DNA of 64,000 nucleotides, from NCBI RefSeq assembly GCF_900108335.1, contig NZ_FNVT01000032.1, forward strand, positions 42,073 to 106,072, read 5' to 3'. The notes beneath the pieces are model-generated. The model had not been told where the DNA came from. It saw only the letters and a list, made by a program, of their open reading frames with translations, and did no database searches. Origin of the DNA: Nonomuraea solani. Lineage in GTDB: Bacteria; Actinomycetota; Actinomycetes; Streptosporangiales; Streptosporangiaceae. How positions within the stretch are numbered: the first letter of the stretch is position 1; each line of letters begins with the position of its first letter. This document shows, in pieces, positions 35,101 to 42,898 of this stretch. Position numbers and translations under genes: made by a program.

Positions 35101-36093
35101 TCAGCGCGTGAAGGACGGCAGTTCCTCCTGGCCGGCCAATGCCGAGCGGAACCACTCGATGGTCTTGTGCAGTCCTTGCTCGCGCGAAGTCGTGGCTTTC
35201 CAGCCCAGCAAGGTCTCGGCCAGCGTGGTGTCGGGCCTTCGCACGCTGGGGTCGTCCACCGGCCGGTTGATGAGCCGTATCGGGGCCTGGGCATCGACCA
35301 TGTCCCGTATCGTCTCGGCCAGGTGGAGGATGGTGATCTCATCGGGACTGCCGATGTTCACCGGACCCGGGTGGCCGCTCGCGGCGAGCGCGAGAATGCC
35401 CTGCACGGTATCGTCGACGTAACAGACAGAGCGGGTCTGGCTGCCGTCCCCGGCCACCGTGATCGGTTCCCCGGCGAGAGCTTGCCGGATGAAGGTGGGA
35501 ATGGCCCGGCCATCGTCCGGACGCATGCGTGGGCCGTAGGTGTTGAAGATCCGTACGATGACGGCGTCCACGCCGCAGTTCGCCCGGTACGCGGTCGTCA
35601 GCGCCTCCGCGTAGCGTTTGGCCTCGTCATAGACTCCGCGCGGCCCCAAAGGATTGACGTTGCCCCAATACACTTCGCGCTGCGGGTGCTCAAGGGGGTC
35701 GCCATAGACCTCCGATGTCGAGGCGAGTAAGAATCTGGCCTTCTTCTCCCGGGCGAGTCCGAGGGAATGCAAGGTGCCCGTGCTGCCGACTTTCAGGGTC
35801 TGGATCGGCAGCCGGAGATAGTCCGTGGGGGAGGCGGGCGAGGCGAAATGCAGGACAAGATCCACCTCTCCGGAAACGTGGATGAAATCCGTGATGTCGC
35901 AGCGAGCGAGCCGGAATCCGGGATCGTCCGTCAGGTGTGCGACATTGGCTGGGATCCCGGTGAGGAAGTTGTCCAGGCACACGACCTGTGTGCCCAGGGA
36001 CAACAGCCACTCACACAGATGTGACCCGAGAAAGCCCGCACCACCCGTCACAACCGCCCGGCGGAAATTCCAACTCGTGGCATGAGTCGTCAT
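35101..36093 (-). CDS. NAD-dependent sugar-nucleotide dehydratase/decarboxylase, UXS-like
   Basis: A 330-residue extended SDR. The cofactor motif is VVTGGAGFLGSHLCEWLL (near 14-31), followed by VCLDNFLTG, HFASPASPTDYLRLP (near 85-100), a catalytic Ser region ASTSEVYGDP (about 125) and YDEAKRYAE with the Tyr and Lys (about 150). These blocks are closest to UDP-glucuronate decarboxylase (UDP-xylose synthase), with dTDP-glucose 4,6-dehydratase the alternative. It would provide a pentose or 4-keto sugar nucleotide for the cluster's glycosyltransferases. It is the first gene of a minus-strand operon with the acyl-activation genes, facing a promoter region containing a perfect 26-bp palindrome. Confidence 0.85.
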   Translation of the reverse strand: MTTHATSWNFRRAVVTGGAGFLGSHLCEWLLSLGTQVVCLDNFLTGIPANVAHLTDDPGFRLARCDITDFIHVSGEVDLVLHFASPASPTDYLRLPIQTLKVGSTGTLHSLGLAREKKARFLLASTSEVYGDPLEHPQREVYWGNVNPLGPRGVYDEAKRYAEALTTAYRANCGVDAVIVRIFNTYGPRMRPDDGRAIPTFIRQALAGEPITVAGDGSQTRSVCYVDDTVQGILALAASGHPGPVNIGSPDEITILHLAETIRDMVDAQAPIRLINRPVDDPSVRRPDTTLAETLLGWKATTSREQGLHKTIEWFRSALAGQEELPSFTR

Positions 36094-36278
36094 AAGTTAT
36101 CTCCCCACGATGGGGTGCCCCGTTAAGAAAGAATGACTTGGGACACCTTATTAGCCGGTGGCGGCCGCCGGTAGCACGCGGCCCTGAGTCGGCGGCATCA
36201 TTTGTACCGGCCGGATCGGGCGAAGTGGTGCTGTAGGGAACACGCGGTGAGAGCCTATCAATTGAGATGCCCTTCATG

Positions 36279-36304
36279 GCGGTGTCCCGCCGGCGGGACA
36301 CCGC
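36279..36304. promoter_or_regulatory. Perfect 26-bp palindrome, candidate operator 1
   Basis: An uninterrupted inverted repeat with the core TGTCCCGCCGGCGGGACA, extended by GCGG and CCGC. It lies between the divergent sugar/acyl operon and the phosphoribosyltransferase operon. The part-repeat GCCGGCGGGAC recurs immediately downstream. A near-identical core occurs at 58105-58122 in the other divergent promoter region, which argues for a dedicated regulator. A transcript hairpin is the alternative. Confidence 0.6.
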
Positions 36305-36360
36305 CGGCGGGACGACCGTGCTGGAAATGTGTTGCACCCGCAAATGACAAGGAGAACTCG

Positions 36361-36423
36361 ATGGCGCGTCCATGCCGAAATGCCTTCGGTAGCGGCATTC
36401 CCGCACAAGGGCAGGCGTCATGA
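36361..36423 (+). CDS. 20-residue leader peptide overlapping the PRTase gene
   Basis: An ATG at 36361 stands six bases after a strong AAGGAG and opens a 20-codon frame (MARPCRNAFGSGIPAQGQAS) whose TGA overlaps the ATG of the phosphoribosyltransferase gene. The best ribosome site of the transcript belongs to this leader, so translation of the enzyme may depend on coupling to it. No family is known for the peptide, and it could simply be a ribosome loading device. Confidence 0.45.
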   Translation: MARPCRNAFGSGIPAQGQAS

Positions 36424-36947
36424 CCCCGCGCTGGGAGCGCAAGCGGCTGCTGCGCCTCGACTGGCCCGCGTTCGGCGATGCCGCGGAAGAACTCGCAAGA
36501 CAGGTGATGGACAGCGGCTTCCAGCCGAACGTCATCATGGGAATCGCGCGGGGCGGCCTCCCGTTGGCGACCGTGCTCGGGCACCTGCTCTCCGGCCGCG
36601 TCGGAGCGATCGGGGTGACCCGTAACTCCTCGGACGATCGCTACGCCGAACGGGACGAGGTCGAGATCTCCTGGCTGGTTCCGGAGTCTCTGGAGGGTGC
36701 CCGGGTCTTGCTTGTCGATGATATCGCGGGAGATGGTGGCACACTGCGAGGGGTCCGGGAGCGCGCAGGCCGGGCAGGGGCGACGGAGGTGCGCGCGGCC
36801 GTCATCGTGGTGAATGACGGCTGTACGGAGCGACCGGATTACTCGGTGTTCTCGGCCGACGACTGGGTGGTCTTTCCCTGGGAACGGCCGCCTGTCGACC
36901 ATCACGGCGTCGTCGAGCCCTTGCTTCTCGGGCAGGGACATGGATGA
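36420..36947 (+). CDS. PRPP-dependent phosphoribosyltransferase (ToyH-like)
   Basis: A 175-residue type I PRTase. The PRPP motif VLLVDDIAGDGGTL is near residue 98, and the flexible-loop region and GIARGGLPLATVLGHLL (about 42-58) are present. In toyocamycin biosynthesis the ToyH-type enzyme attaches ribose 5-phosphate to a preQ0-derived base; the same role is proposed here, at the junction between base formation and the nucleotide stage. It overlaps the following unknown gene by eight bases and is coupled to the short leader upstream. A xanthine/guanine-type salvage enzyme is the alternative, but the surrounding deazapurine genes argue for the pathway role. Confidence 0.85.
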   Translation: MTPRWERKRLLRLDWPAFGDAAEELARQVMDSGFQPNVIMGIARGGLPLATVLGHLLSGRVGAIGVTRNSSDDRYAERDEVEISWLVPESLEGARVLLVDDIAGDGGTLRGVRERAGRAGATEVRAAVIVVNDGCTERPDYSVFSADDWVVFPWERPPVDHHGVVEPLLLGQGHG

Positions 36948-37749
36948 GGCCAAGGCCTTCTATCGCAGGCGGTTCCTATCCAGATATGCGCAGTCGAGAT
37001 TGCGGCCGCGCTCCCGCTGGTGGCGACGGGACCTGGCGCTCGGCATACGCGATGGCCCCTTTCCCAGCCTGCGGGAACGGCTGCTCATCTTCGAGAGACA
37101 TGTGCTCGTATCGGCGTCGGGACGAGCGTTCGACGACACCCTCCGGCGATTCGGCGCCGCCGACACCGTCCGCGCGCTGGGGCTTTCCTGTGAACACCCG
37201 ATCGCGCCGGGAGGCAACCTCATCCTGACGGCCAGGACCGGCATGCTGGGCGCCATCGCCGCGATGCTCGCGGTGCGCGGCCACAACGTGGCCTTCAGCA
37301 GTGCTCATCCTGAGCACAGCCGGCGGTTGGTCCTGCCGAAGGTCGGACACCGTCAACGCGGCCTCATCACTCCGCTGGCCTTTCCTTCGTGGCAGGCGAT
37401 GTTCAGCGCGCGCCGAGGGCTGAACAACGGCTGGGATTTCATCCTGCCCATCGATTCGATCGGCGAGCCGGGAACACCGGCTTTCCGTGCCGAATATGCC
37501 CGGCTTCCGGACGGGACGGAGCGCATATTCCGAATTCTCGGCGACGACGCGGCGCTCGTCAGTTTCATGTGCGCGGAAGTGGTGAACGGCTGGCGCCCGG
37601 AGCTGAACATTGTCTGTCATCGCTATTCAGGGGATGCGCGGGCATTTCTGTGTCAGGTCGAGACGTCGCTCAGTCGTCTGCCGCATCAGTGGCATGTCTG
37701 GACGGCTCTCGGCGCACGGTCGGAGACGCGTGCGGATGCGCCGGGTTGA
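36940..37749 (+). CDS. Unrecognised cluster protein, 269 aa
   Basis: ATG 36940 is preceded by GGCAGGGA and lies inside the end of the phosphoribosyltransferase gene, so the two are translationally coupled. The protein is very basic at the N terminus (RRRFLSRYAQSRLRPRSRWW). The mid-part, GGNLILTARTGMLGAIAAML then VRGHNVAFSSAHPEHSR, faintly recalls the LPLAT/LpxL acyltransferase layout, but the family HxxxxD/E motif is absent, so I do not assign that function. It is mixed alpha/beta with no signal peptide. Its position among core deazapurine genes makes a pathway role likely. Confidence 0.6.
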   Translation: MDEAKAFYRRRFLSRYAQSRLRPRSRWWRRDLALGIRDGPFPSLRERLLIFERHVLVSASGRAFDDTLRRFGAADTVRALGLSCEHPIAPGGNLILTARTGMLGAIAAMLAVRGHNVAFSSAHPEHSRRLVLPKVGHRQRGLITPLAFPSWQAMFSARRGLNNGWDFILPIDSIGEPGTPAFRAEYARLPDGTERIFRILGDDAALVSFMCAEVVNGWRPELNIVCHRYSGDARAFLCQVETSLSRLPHQWHVWTALGARSETRADAPG

Positions 37750-37888
37750 CCGTGGGCGTTCCCGCGTCCGAGCATACTCAGCGCGCTCTCAATCGCGAGG
37801 AATCGCCGAAAAGCATTGCATGACCCCATTCTCGACAGATCAAATCGGCTTCACCTGAACGTCAAAAGTCACAGATTTGGGGAATCGA

Positions 37889-38248
37889 GTGATCGAGATT
37901 TTTCGTGAGTTCACCTTTGAAGCGGCCCACAGATTGCCGAACGTACCGGAGAACCACAAGTGCGGCAGGCTGCATGGCCACAGTTATCGCGTGGAGGTGC
38001 ACGTCAGCGGTGAGGTCGATCCCTCCGCAGGGTGGTTAATCGATTTCGGGGAGATCAAGAAGGTGGTCAAGCCCCTGGTGGAGCGGCTCGACCACTACTA
38101 CCTCAATGAGGTCGAGGGGCTCGAGAATCCCACCAGCGAAAACCTGGCCAAGTGGATCTGGGACCGCCTGGTCGGCTCCCTGCCGATCTCGGCCATTCAC
38201 GTTCGAGAGACGTGCACTTCTGGATGTGTCTATCGGGGGGAGAGCTGA
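37889..38248 (+). CDS. queD: 6-carboxytetrahydropterin synthase (QueD)
   Basis: A 119-residue QueD converting dihydroneopterin triphosphate to 6-carboxy-5,6,7,8-tetrahydropterin. The GTG at 37889 is preferred (GGGGAA upstream); a TTG four codons earlier is possible. Zinc ligands and catalytic Cys are visible in FEAAHRLP and NHKCGRLHGHSYRVEV, with the substrate Glu in RETCTSG at the end. It is followed with a TGATG overlap by the FolE2 gene, matching the first two steps of preQ0 formation. Confidence 0.93.
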   Translation: MIEIFREFTFEAAHRLPNVPENHKCGRLHGHSYRVEVHVSGEVDPSAGWLIDFGEIKKVVKPLVERLDHYYLNEVEGLENPTSENLAKWIWDRLVGSLPISAIHVRETCTSGCVYRGES

Positions 38249-39042
38249 TGCTCACCGATGTGCAGGCGGCGCATGACAGCCGGGGGGTGCCGTTGGACGA
38301 GGTCGGGATCGAAGGTCTGCGGTATCCCGTTCTCGTGGCCGACGGACAGGGCGCGAAGCGAGAGACCGTCGCCACGGCCACCATGGCGGTTGACCTCGGG
38401 CCGGAGGCCAAGGGCGCGCACCTGAGCCGCTTCATCGAAGTACTCCATGGTTCGAGGGAGCAGTTGACGCCCGCCACTGCGGCGGGTTTGGCGGACGAAC
38501 TGCGGCTGCACATGGGAAGCGACAGAGCACGGGTCCACCTGACCTTTCCGTACTTCCTGGAACGGGAAGCGCCTGTGACGCGGGCCCGCGCCTTCGTTGA
38601 GTACACCTGTTCCATCACGGCACGCAGCAGTGTGGCCGGTACGCAGTTGGCGTGGAGCGTCGAAGTGCCGGTGACGAGCGTGTGCCCCTGCAGCAAAGCC
38701 ATCAGCGATCGCGGTGCGCACAACCAGCGCGGCCACATCACGATCGAGGTCAAGGACGCCGACCACACGAGCGGCCCGTGGTTCGACGAGTTGATCGACA
38801 TCGCTGAGGCGGCGGCCTCGTCTCCGGTCTACGCTCTGCTCAAGCGGCCGGACGAGCGTCACGTGACCATGGCCGGCTACGACAATCCGGTCTTCGTCGA
38901 GGACATGGTGCGTAATGTGTGCCAGGTTCTGTCTGATTGCGACCGCATCGCCGCCTATCGCGTACGAGCTGTGAACGACGAGAGCATTCACAACCACGCG
39001 GCATACGCCGCGATCACCTGGAGCTCTCCTCGCGGCGTATAG
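38248..39042 (+). CDS. folE2: GTP cyclohydrolase IB (FolE2 type)
   Basis: A 264-residue type IB GTP cyclohydrolase making dihydroneopterin triphosphate from GTP. The diagnostic segment VTSVCPCSKAISDRGAHNQR holds the active-site Cys, and FVEDMVRNVCQVL lies near the C terminus. The described toyocamycin cluster uses the unrelated FolE type I enzyme; type IB enzymes accept metals other than zinc. It starts within the stop of queD. The enzyme supplies the pterin precursor for the deazapurine base. Confidence 0.92.
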   Translation: MLTDVQAAHDSRGVPLDEVGIEGLRYPVLVADGQGAKRETVATATMAVDLGPEAKGAHLSRFIEVLHGSREQLTPATAAGLADELRLHMGSDRARVHLTFPYFLEREAPVTRARAFVEYTCSITARSSVAGTQLAWSVEVPVTSVCPCSKAISDRGAHNQRGHITIEVKDADHTSGPWFDELIDIAEAAASSPVYALLKRPDERHVTMAGYDNPVFVEDMVRNVCQVLSDCDRIAAYRVRAVNDESIHNHAAYAAITWSSPRGV

Positions 39043-39060
39043 CCCGTTGTGCGGTCCGGG

Positions 39061-39735
39061 TCAGAGGCTGGCTCGGCTCCGGCGGATCAGCTCAGGTACG
39101 TCGCCGAGGCTCGCCACGATGTGATCGGGCCTGACCATGCCGGCGTGGGCGAAGTCCCGGGCGCCGTTGCCCGTCAGCACGGCGACCGTGGTGGCGCCGA
39201 CCTGTTTGCCGGCCTCGATGTCGCTGGCCGAGTCGCCTACCATCCACCTTGGCAGACCGGGGTCTAGTTCACGCAGCGCCAGTTCGAGGAGCAGTCGCTT
39301 GCGCTCGACGGCACTGAGCGGGCTCGTGACCGCCAGGTCGTCGGAGGTCAGCACCAGGGTGAAGGCGTCGCCGATGCCCCAGGTATCGACCAGCGCACGT
39401 GTGGCCTCCGTGCCGGTCCAGGAACTCACCAGGGCTGTCACCACACCGGTCGAGGCCAGTTCGGCCATGGTGGGTACGGCGCCGGGAATCGGACGTCCGT
39501 ACGCGCTCAGATAACGACGGGGGATCGCATCGGAGTCGACAGTGATGCGGCAGCCCTCCACCACGAGCCGGTCGGCGAGCAACTGTTCCCAGAATTCGTA
39601 CGCCAGCACCACTTCCGGCGCCGGGGCCGCCACCCCCGCCTGGCGGCAGGCGTCGGCCACACAGGCGATGAACATCTCGTCCCAGGACACAAGGGTGCCG
39701 TCCCGGTCGAGCAGCAACACTGCGGAAGCGGTCAT
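39061..39735 (-). CDS. HAD-family phosphatase (ToyI-like)
   Basis: A 224-residue HAD hydrolase; the ATG at 39735 is adjacent to the end of the adenylosuccinate-lyase-like gene (TGAAATG). The motifs are DxD in LLLDRDGTLVSWDEM, Thr/Ser in LVSSWTGTE (about 105), Lys in ERKRLLLELAL, and GDSASDIEAGKQVG (about 170). It probably removes the 5'-phosphate from the finished deazaadenosine monophosphate, the role proposed for ToyI. It is co-transcribed with the lyase. Confidence 0.85.
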   Translation of the reverse strand: MTASAVLLLDRDGTLVSWDEMFIACVADACRQAGVAAPAPEVVLAYEFWEQLLADRLVVEGCRITVDSDAIPRRYLSAYGRPIPGAVPTMAELASTGVVTALVSSWTGTEATRALVDTWGIGDAFTLVLTSDDLAVTSPLSAVERKRLLLELALRELDPGLPRWMVGDSASDIEAGKQVGATTVAVLTGNGARDFAHAGMVRPDHIVASLGDVPELIRRSRASL

Positions 39736-39736
39736 T

Positions 39737-41116
39737 TCACACCATTCCTTTCGTGTGGGATGAGGCGATGTCCGCCACGGCTCGTGCCCGAGCGGCGTAC
39801 CAGCCGGCGCCGAGATCCGTCTCGACCACCGCCGCCAGGTCATCGCGCGAGACAACGGCCGCCACCATGCCGTGCGCGAGCAGCTCATCGACCAGTCGCT
39901 CGCCACGCTGACCGGAGCGCACGCACTCCTGCACCACGCGGTACGACTCCGCGCGGGCGAGCCCGTTGCCGACCAGCAGACGCAGCAGCGCGCCGCTCAT
40001 CCAGACAGTGGCGGCCCGGTCGAGGTTGCGGGCGATCGCGGCCGTGTCGACCTCGAGACCGGCCAGCACGGTCGTCATCTTCCGCACCACCTCCTCCAGC
40101 AGGACGCACGCCTGCGGGATGACAAACCGCTCGTTGGCCGAGTTGGCAAGGTCGCGCTCGTGCCAGGACACCACGTTCTCCAGCGCGGGGTGGATCAGCG
40201 AGCGCAGCAGGCGGGCCAGGCTGCACACGTTCTCGCAGAGGACGGGATTGCGCTTATGCGGCATGGCGGAGCTGCCGATCTGCCGGGTGGCCATCGGCTC
40301 GCGCAGCTCGGCGATCTCGGTCCGCTGCAGATTGCGGATCTCGGTGGCGATGTTCTCGACCACCGCTCCGGACAGGGCCGCCCAGCCGACGAACTCGGCG
40401 ATGCGGTCGCGGGCGACCGCTTGGGAGTTCAGCCGCGCCACTCCCAGGCCCAGCCGATCGAGCACCCGGCGTTCCAGCTCCGTGCCGAGGTGGCCGAAGG
40501 CGGCGCCGGTGCCCACCGCTCCGCCCACCTTGCCGACCAGGACCCTGGGCGAGAGTTCGGCGAGCCGGTCCGAGGTGCGCAGCAGGGCGTCGAGGTAGAC
40601 GGCGAACTTGCCGCCGAGCGTAATCGGCTCCGCGTACTGGCCGTGTGTTCGGCCGGTCATGGTGAGGTCGGCGTACTTCGTGGTGTGGCGCCGGCACGAG
40701 TCGGTGAGCGTCCGCAGCTCTTGGCCGAGGAGGGCGATGGCCTGCGCTAGCTGTAGCGCCACCCCAGTGTCGATGACGTCACTGCTGGTGAGACCGAAAT
40801 GAACCCACCGACCGTGCGCTCCCGCCGACACCGACAGCACGTGGACGAACGCCGCCAGTTCGTGGCCTGTCCACGTCTCGGCCGCACTGATCGCCGCCGG
40901 ATCGATACCGTCACGCCCCATGGCGTCGATGGCGGCGGCGGCATCCCGGGGGATCACACCGAGTTCGCCCTGAACCCGGGCGACTTCACGCTCCACTGTC
41001 AGCCATAGTCGATAGCGATTCACTTTTGAGAAGATTTCCCGCATCCGGGGACTGCCATAACGCCCCTCATCGAGAGGCAGGACCACATCGGGTCCGACGG
41101 AGAATTCCTTGTCCAT
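39737..41116 (-). CDS. Adenylosuccinate lyase homologue (PurB/ToyF-like)
   Basis: A 459-residue fumarase/aspartase-superfamily lyase; ATG 41116 gives the normal family length. The signature GSSAMPHKRNP (about 286-296) carries the flexible catalytic loop Ser. The catalytic His region TMTGRTHGQYAEPIT is near 155, and the first region SSDVIDTGVALQLAQ near 113. It is expected to eliminate fumarate from a succinylamino-deazapurine nucleotide, completing the 6-oxo to 6-amino conversion. It is divergent from the PurA-like gene with 74 bases between them, the partner reaction. A separate housekeeping PurB is expected elsewhere. Confidence 0.9.
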   Translation of the reverse strand: MDKEFSVGPDVVLPLDEGRYGSPRMREIFSKVNRYRLWLTVEREVARVQGELGVIPRDAAAAIDAMGRDGIDPAAISAAETWTGHELAAFVHVLSVSAGAHGRWVHFGLTSSDVIDTGVALQLAQAIALLGQELRTLTDSCRRHTTKYADLTMTGRTHGQYAEPITLGGKFAVYLDALLRTSDRLAELSPRVLVGKVGGAVGTGAAFGHLGTELERRVLDRLGLGVARLNSQAVARDRIAEFVGWAALSGAVVENIATEIRNLQRTEIAELREPMATRQIGSSAMPHKRNPVLCENVCSLARLLRSLIHPALENVVSWHERDLANSANERFVIPQACVLLEEVVRKMTTVLAGLEVDTAAIARNLDRAATVWMSGALLRLLVGNGLARAESYRVVQECVRSGQRGERLVDELLAHGMVAAVVSRDDLAAVVETDLGAGWYAARARAVADIASSHTKGMV

Positions 41117-41190
41117 GGTGTGACGTACTCCAATTCGATGCCGGAGACCGGCCACCGAGTTTAAAAGGATGAAAGCGAAGGGAGCGACTG

Positions 41191-42219
41191 ATGCCGAGCA
41201 CCATCGTCGTCGGCGGACAATGGGGTGACGAAGCCAAGGGCAAGGTGTGCAGTTATCTTGCCACCCGTGATCAATTCAGCTTGAGTATTAGAGCAGGGCT
41301 CGGTCCAGGGGCCGGCCACACAGTGGTGCGGGACGGGCACGAATTCCGTCTCCGGCAGACGCCCGCCGCGTTTGTGCACCCCGACTGCCGGCTGGCACTG
41401 GGCGCCGGCACCCTGATCTCACCTGACGTCTTCCTGGACGAGATCGAGCGTCTGGGCCTGGCTGGGCGGATCAAGATCGACGGCAGGGCGACGGTCATCG
41501 AGGAACGTCACCGGCAGGCCGATGTGAGCAATCGGTTCCTCAGTACGGTGGTGGGGAGCACCGGTAGCGGGCACGGCCCGAGCCTCGCCGATCGGGCCAT
41601 GCGCACGGCCACGTTGGTGCGGGACACTCCGCAACTCGCCCCCTTCACGGCCGACGTGGCCGCGCTGGCGAACGAGGCGCTCGACCGGGGTGAACGCGTC
41701 CTCGTGGAAGGCACGAACGGCTTCGGGCTGTCGGTGCTCTACGGCACGTATCCGCACACCGTCTCCAAGGACAGCACCGCCGCCACGGCCGCAGCGGACG
41801 TCGGTCTGGCGCCGACGCGGGTCACTGAGGTGGTGCTGGTGTTCAAGGCGTACGCCACCAGGGTCGGGCCGGGTGACCTGCCGCGCGAGCTGTCGCCCGG
41901 GGAGATCCGGGAGCGGGGATGGCAGGAGGAAGCCACCGTGACCGGTCGTCCCCGGCGGGTGGGGGCGTTCGACATGCAGTCGGCGAAGGCGGCGGTCATG
42001 CTCAACGATCCCGCCTACATCGCGCTCACCTGTCTCGACCGCCTCGATCCAGCTGCAGCAGGGGTGCCGTTTCAGCGACTGCCCTCGGCTGTGCGGCGTT
42101 TCGTGGACGAGGTCGAAGACGTCCTGCAACGCCCCGCCGGCCTGCTGAGCACCGGCCCGGACGTGCGCGCCACGATCGACCGGAGGAGCACCGTGGCCAT
42201 CCCTGCGGCTTCGGCATGA
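41191..42219 (+). CDS. Short adenylosuccinate synthetase homologue (PurA/ToyG-like)
   Basis: A 342-residue PurA homologue, about 85-90 residues shorter than typical PurA. The GTP/IMP loop VGGQWGDEAKGKVC retains the catalytic Asp. GPGAGHTVV keeps the catalytic His but has Gly where NAGHT has Asn. The base-recognition motif that is TKLD in PurA reads TCLDRLD near residue 275, losing the Lys. LLSTGPDVRATI ends the family core. It likely condenses Asp onto a 7-deaza-6-oxopurine nucleotide; the altered nucleotide-binding motif suggests changed cofactor or base contacts. It starts the main plus-strand operon and abuts the P-loop kinase gene. Confidence 0.87.
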   Translation: MPSTIVVGGQWGDEAKGKVCSYLATRDQFSLSIRAGLGPGAGHTVVRDGHEFRLRQTPAAFVHPDCRLALGAGTLISPDVFLDEIERLGLAGRIKIDGRATVIEERHRQADVSNRFLSTVVGSTGSGHGPSLADRAMRTATLVRDTPQLAPFTADVAALANEALDRGERVLVEGTNGFGLSVLYGTYPHTVSKDSTAATAAADVGLAPTRVTEVVLVFKAYATRVGPGDLPRELSPGEIRERGWQEEATVTGRPRRVGAFDMQSAKAAVMLNDPAYIALTCLDRLDPAAAGVPFQRLPSAVRRFVDEVEDVLQRPAGLLSTGPDVRATIDRRSTVAIPAASA

Positions 42220-42220
42220 G

Positions 42221-42775
42221 ATGGCCCATCGCATCCACGTAGTGGGAGCCGCCGGGAGCGGCAAGACGTACCTCGCGACGGCGATCGCCGCGGCGTTGAC
42301 CGCTGACCATCATGAACTGGACCGGGTGGCGATACGCAGGAGCGGAGATGGGCGGCAGGTGGCTCCGGTACCGTGGCCAGAGCGCCGAGCCGCGGCAGCC
42401 GAGATCGCCGAACGGCCCCGATGGGTGACGGAAGGCATCTATCTGGGCTGGACCGAGCCGTTGTTCGCGGCGGCCGACCTCATCGTGTGGCTGGACATTC
42501 CCTGGTGGCAGGCGACCTGGCGCATCACCGGCAGGCACCTGCGGAAGTCGCTCCGCGGCGAAAACGAGTGGAAGGGCATTCGCCTGCTCCTTCGCTTTCT
42601 CTGGAGCACGCGAAGGTATTATCTGGGACTCGGTGGCGATCCGAATCGAGAGCATGACGACGAGGCCACCGACCGCCGTATGACCGCGGCCGCCTTGGCG
42701 CCGCACGCCGTCAAGGTAATGCGGATCCGCCACGGGCGGGATATTGCATCGAGCATCGACTGGCGCGCCGCCTAA
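42221..42775 (+). CDS. P-loop kinase, adenylate-kinase/topology-modulation-like
   Basis: A 184-residue P-loop protein beginning one base after the PurA-like stop. Walker A is VVGAAGSGKTYLATAIA at residues 7-23; a Walker B-like strand LIVWLDIPWWQATWRITGRH lies near 90, followed by a basic lid-like segment. This fold is used by shikimate and nucleotide kinases and by FlaR-type modulation proteins. In this setting it might phosphorylate a nucleoside intermediate, or protect the host by phosphorylating the product. The substrate cannot be told from sequence. Confidence 0.75.
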   Translation: MAHRIHVVGAAGSGKTYLATAIAAALTADHHELDRVAIRRSGDGRQVAPVPWPERRAAAAEIAERPRWVTEGIYLGWTEPLFAAADLIVWLDIPWWQATWRITGRHLRKSLRGENEWKGIRLLLRFLWSTRRYYLGLGGDPNREHDDEATDRRMTAAALAPHAVKVMRIRHGRDIASSIDWRAA

Positions 42776-42898
42776 TAGTCGTCCCGTCGGGTGCGGTGCC
42801 AGTCGGATAATTGACGCGGGTCGGGCCAGTGGCAAAACTGAAATGGCTGCCCGCGCCGCCGTGCAGGCAACTTTCCATTGAATTTCCCGGAGGGTGAC

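Noticed and set aside
36940..37749. Assignment as an LpxL-type acyltransferase
   Set aside because: The general layout is similar but the essential His and acidic residue of the family are absent.
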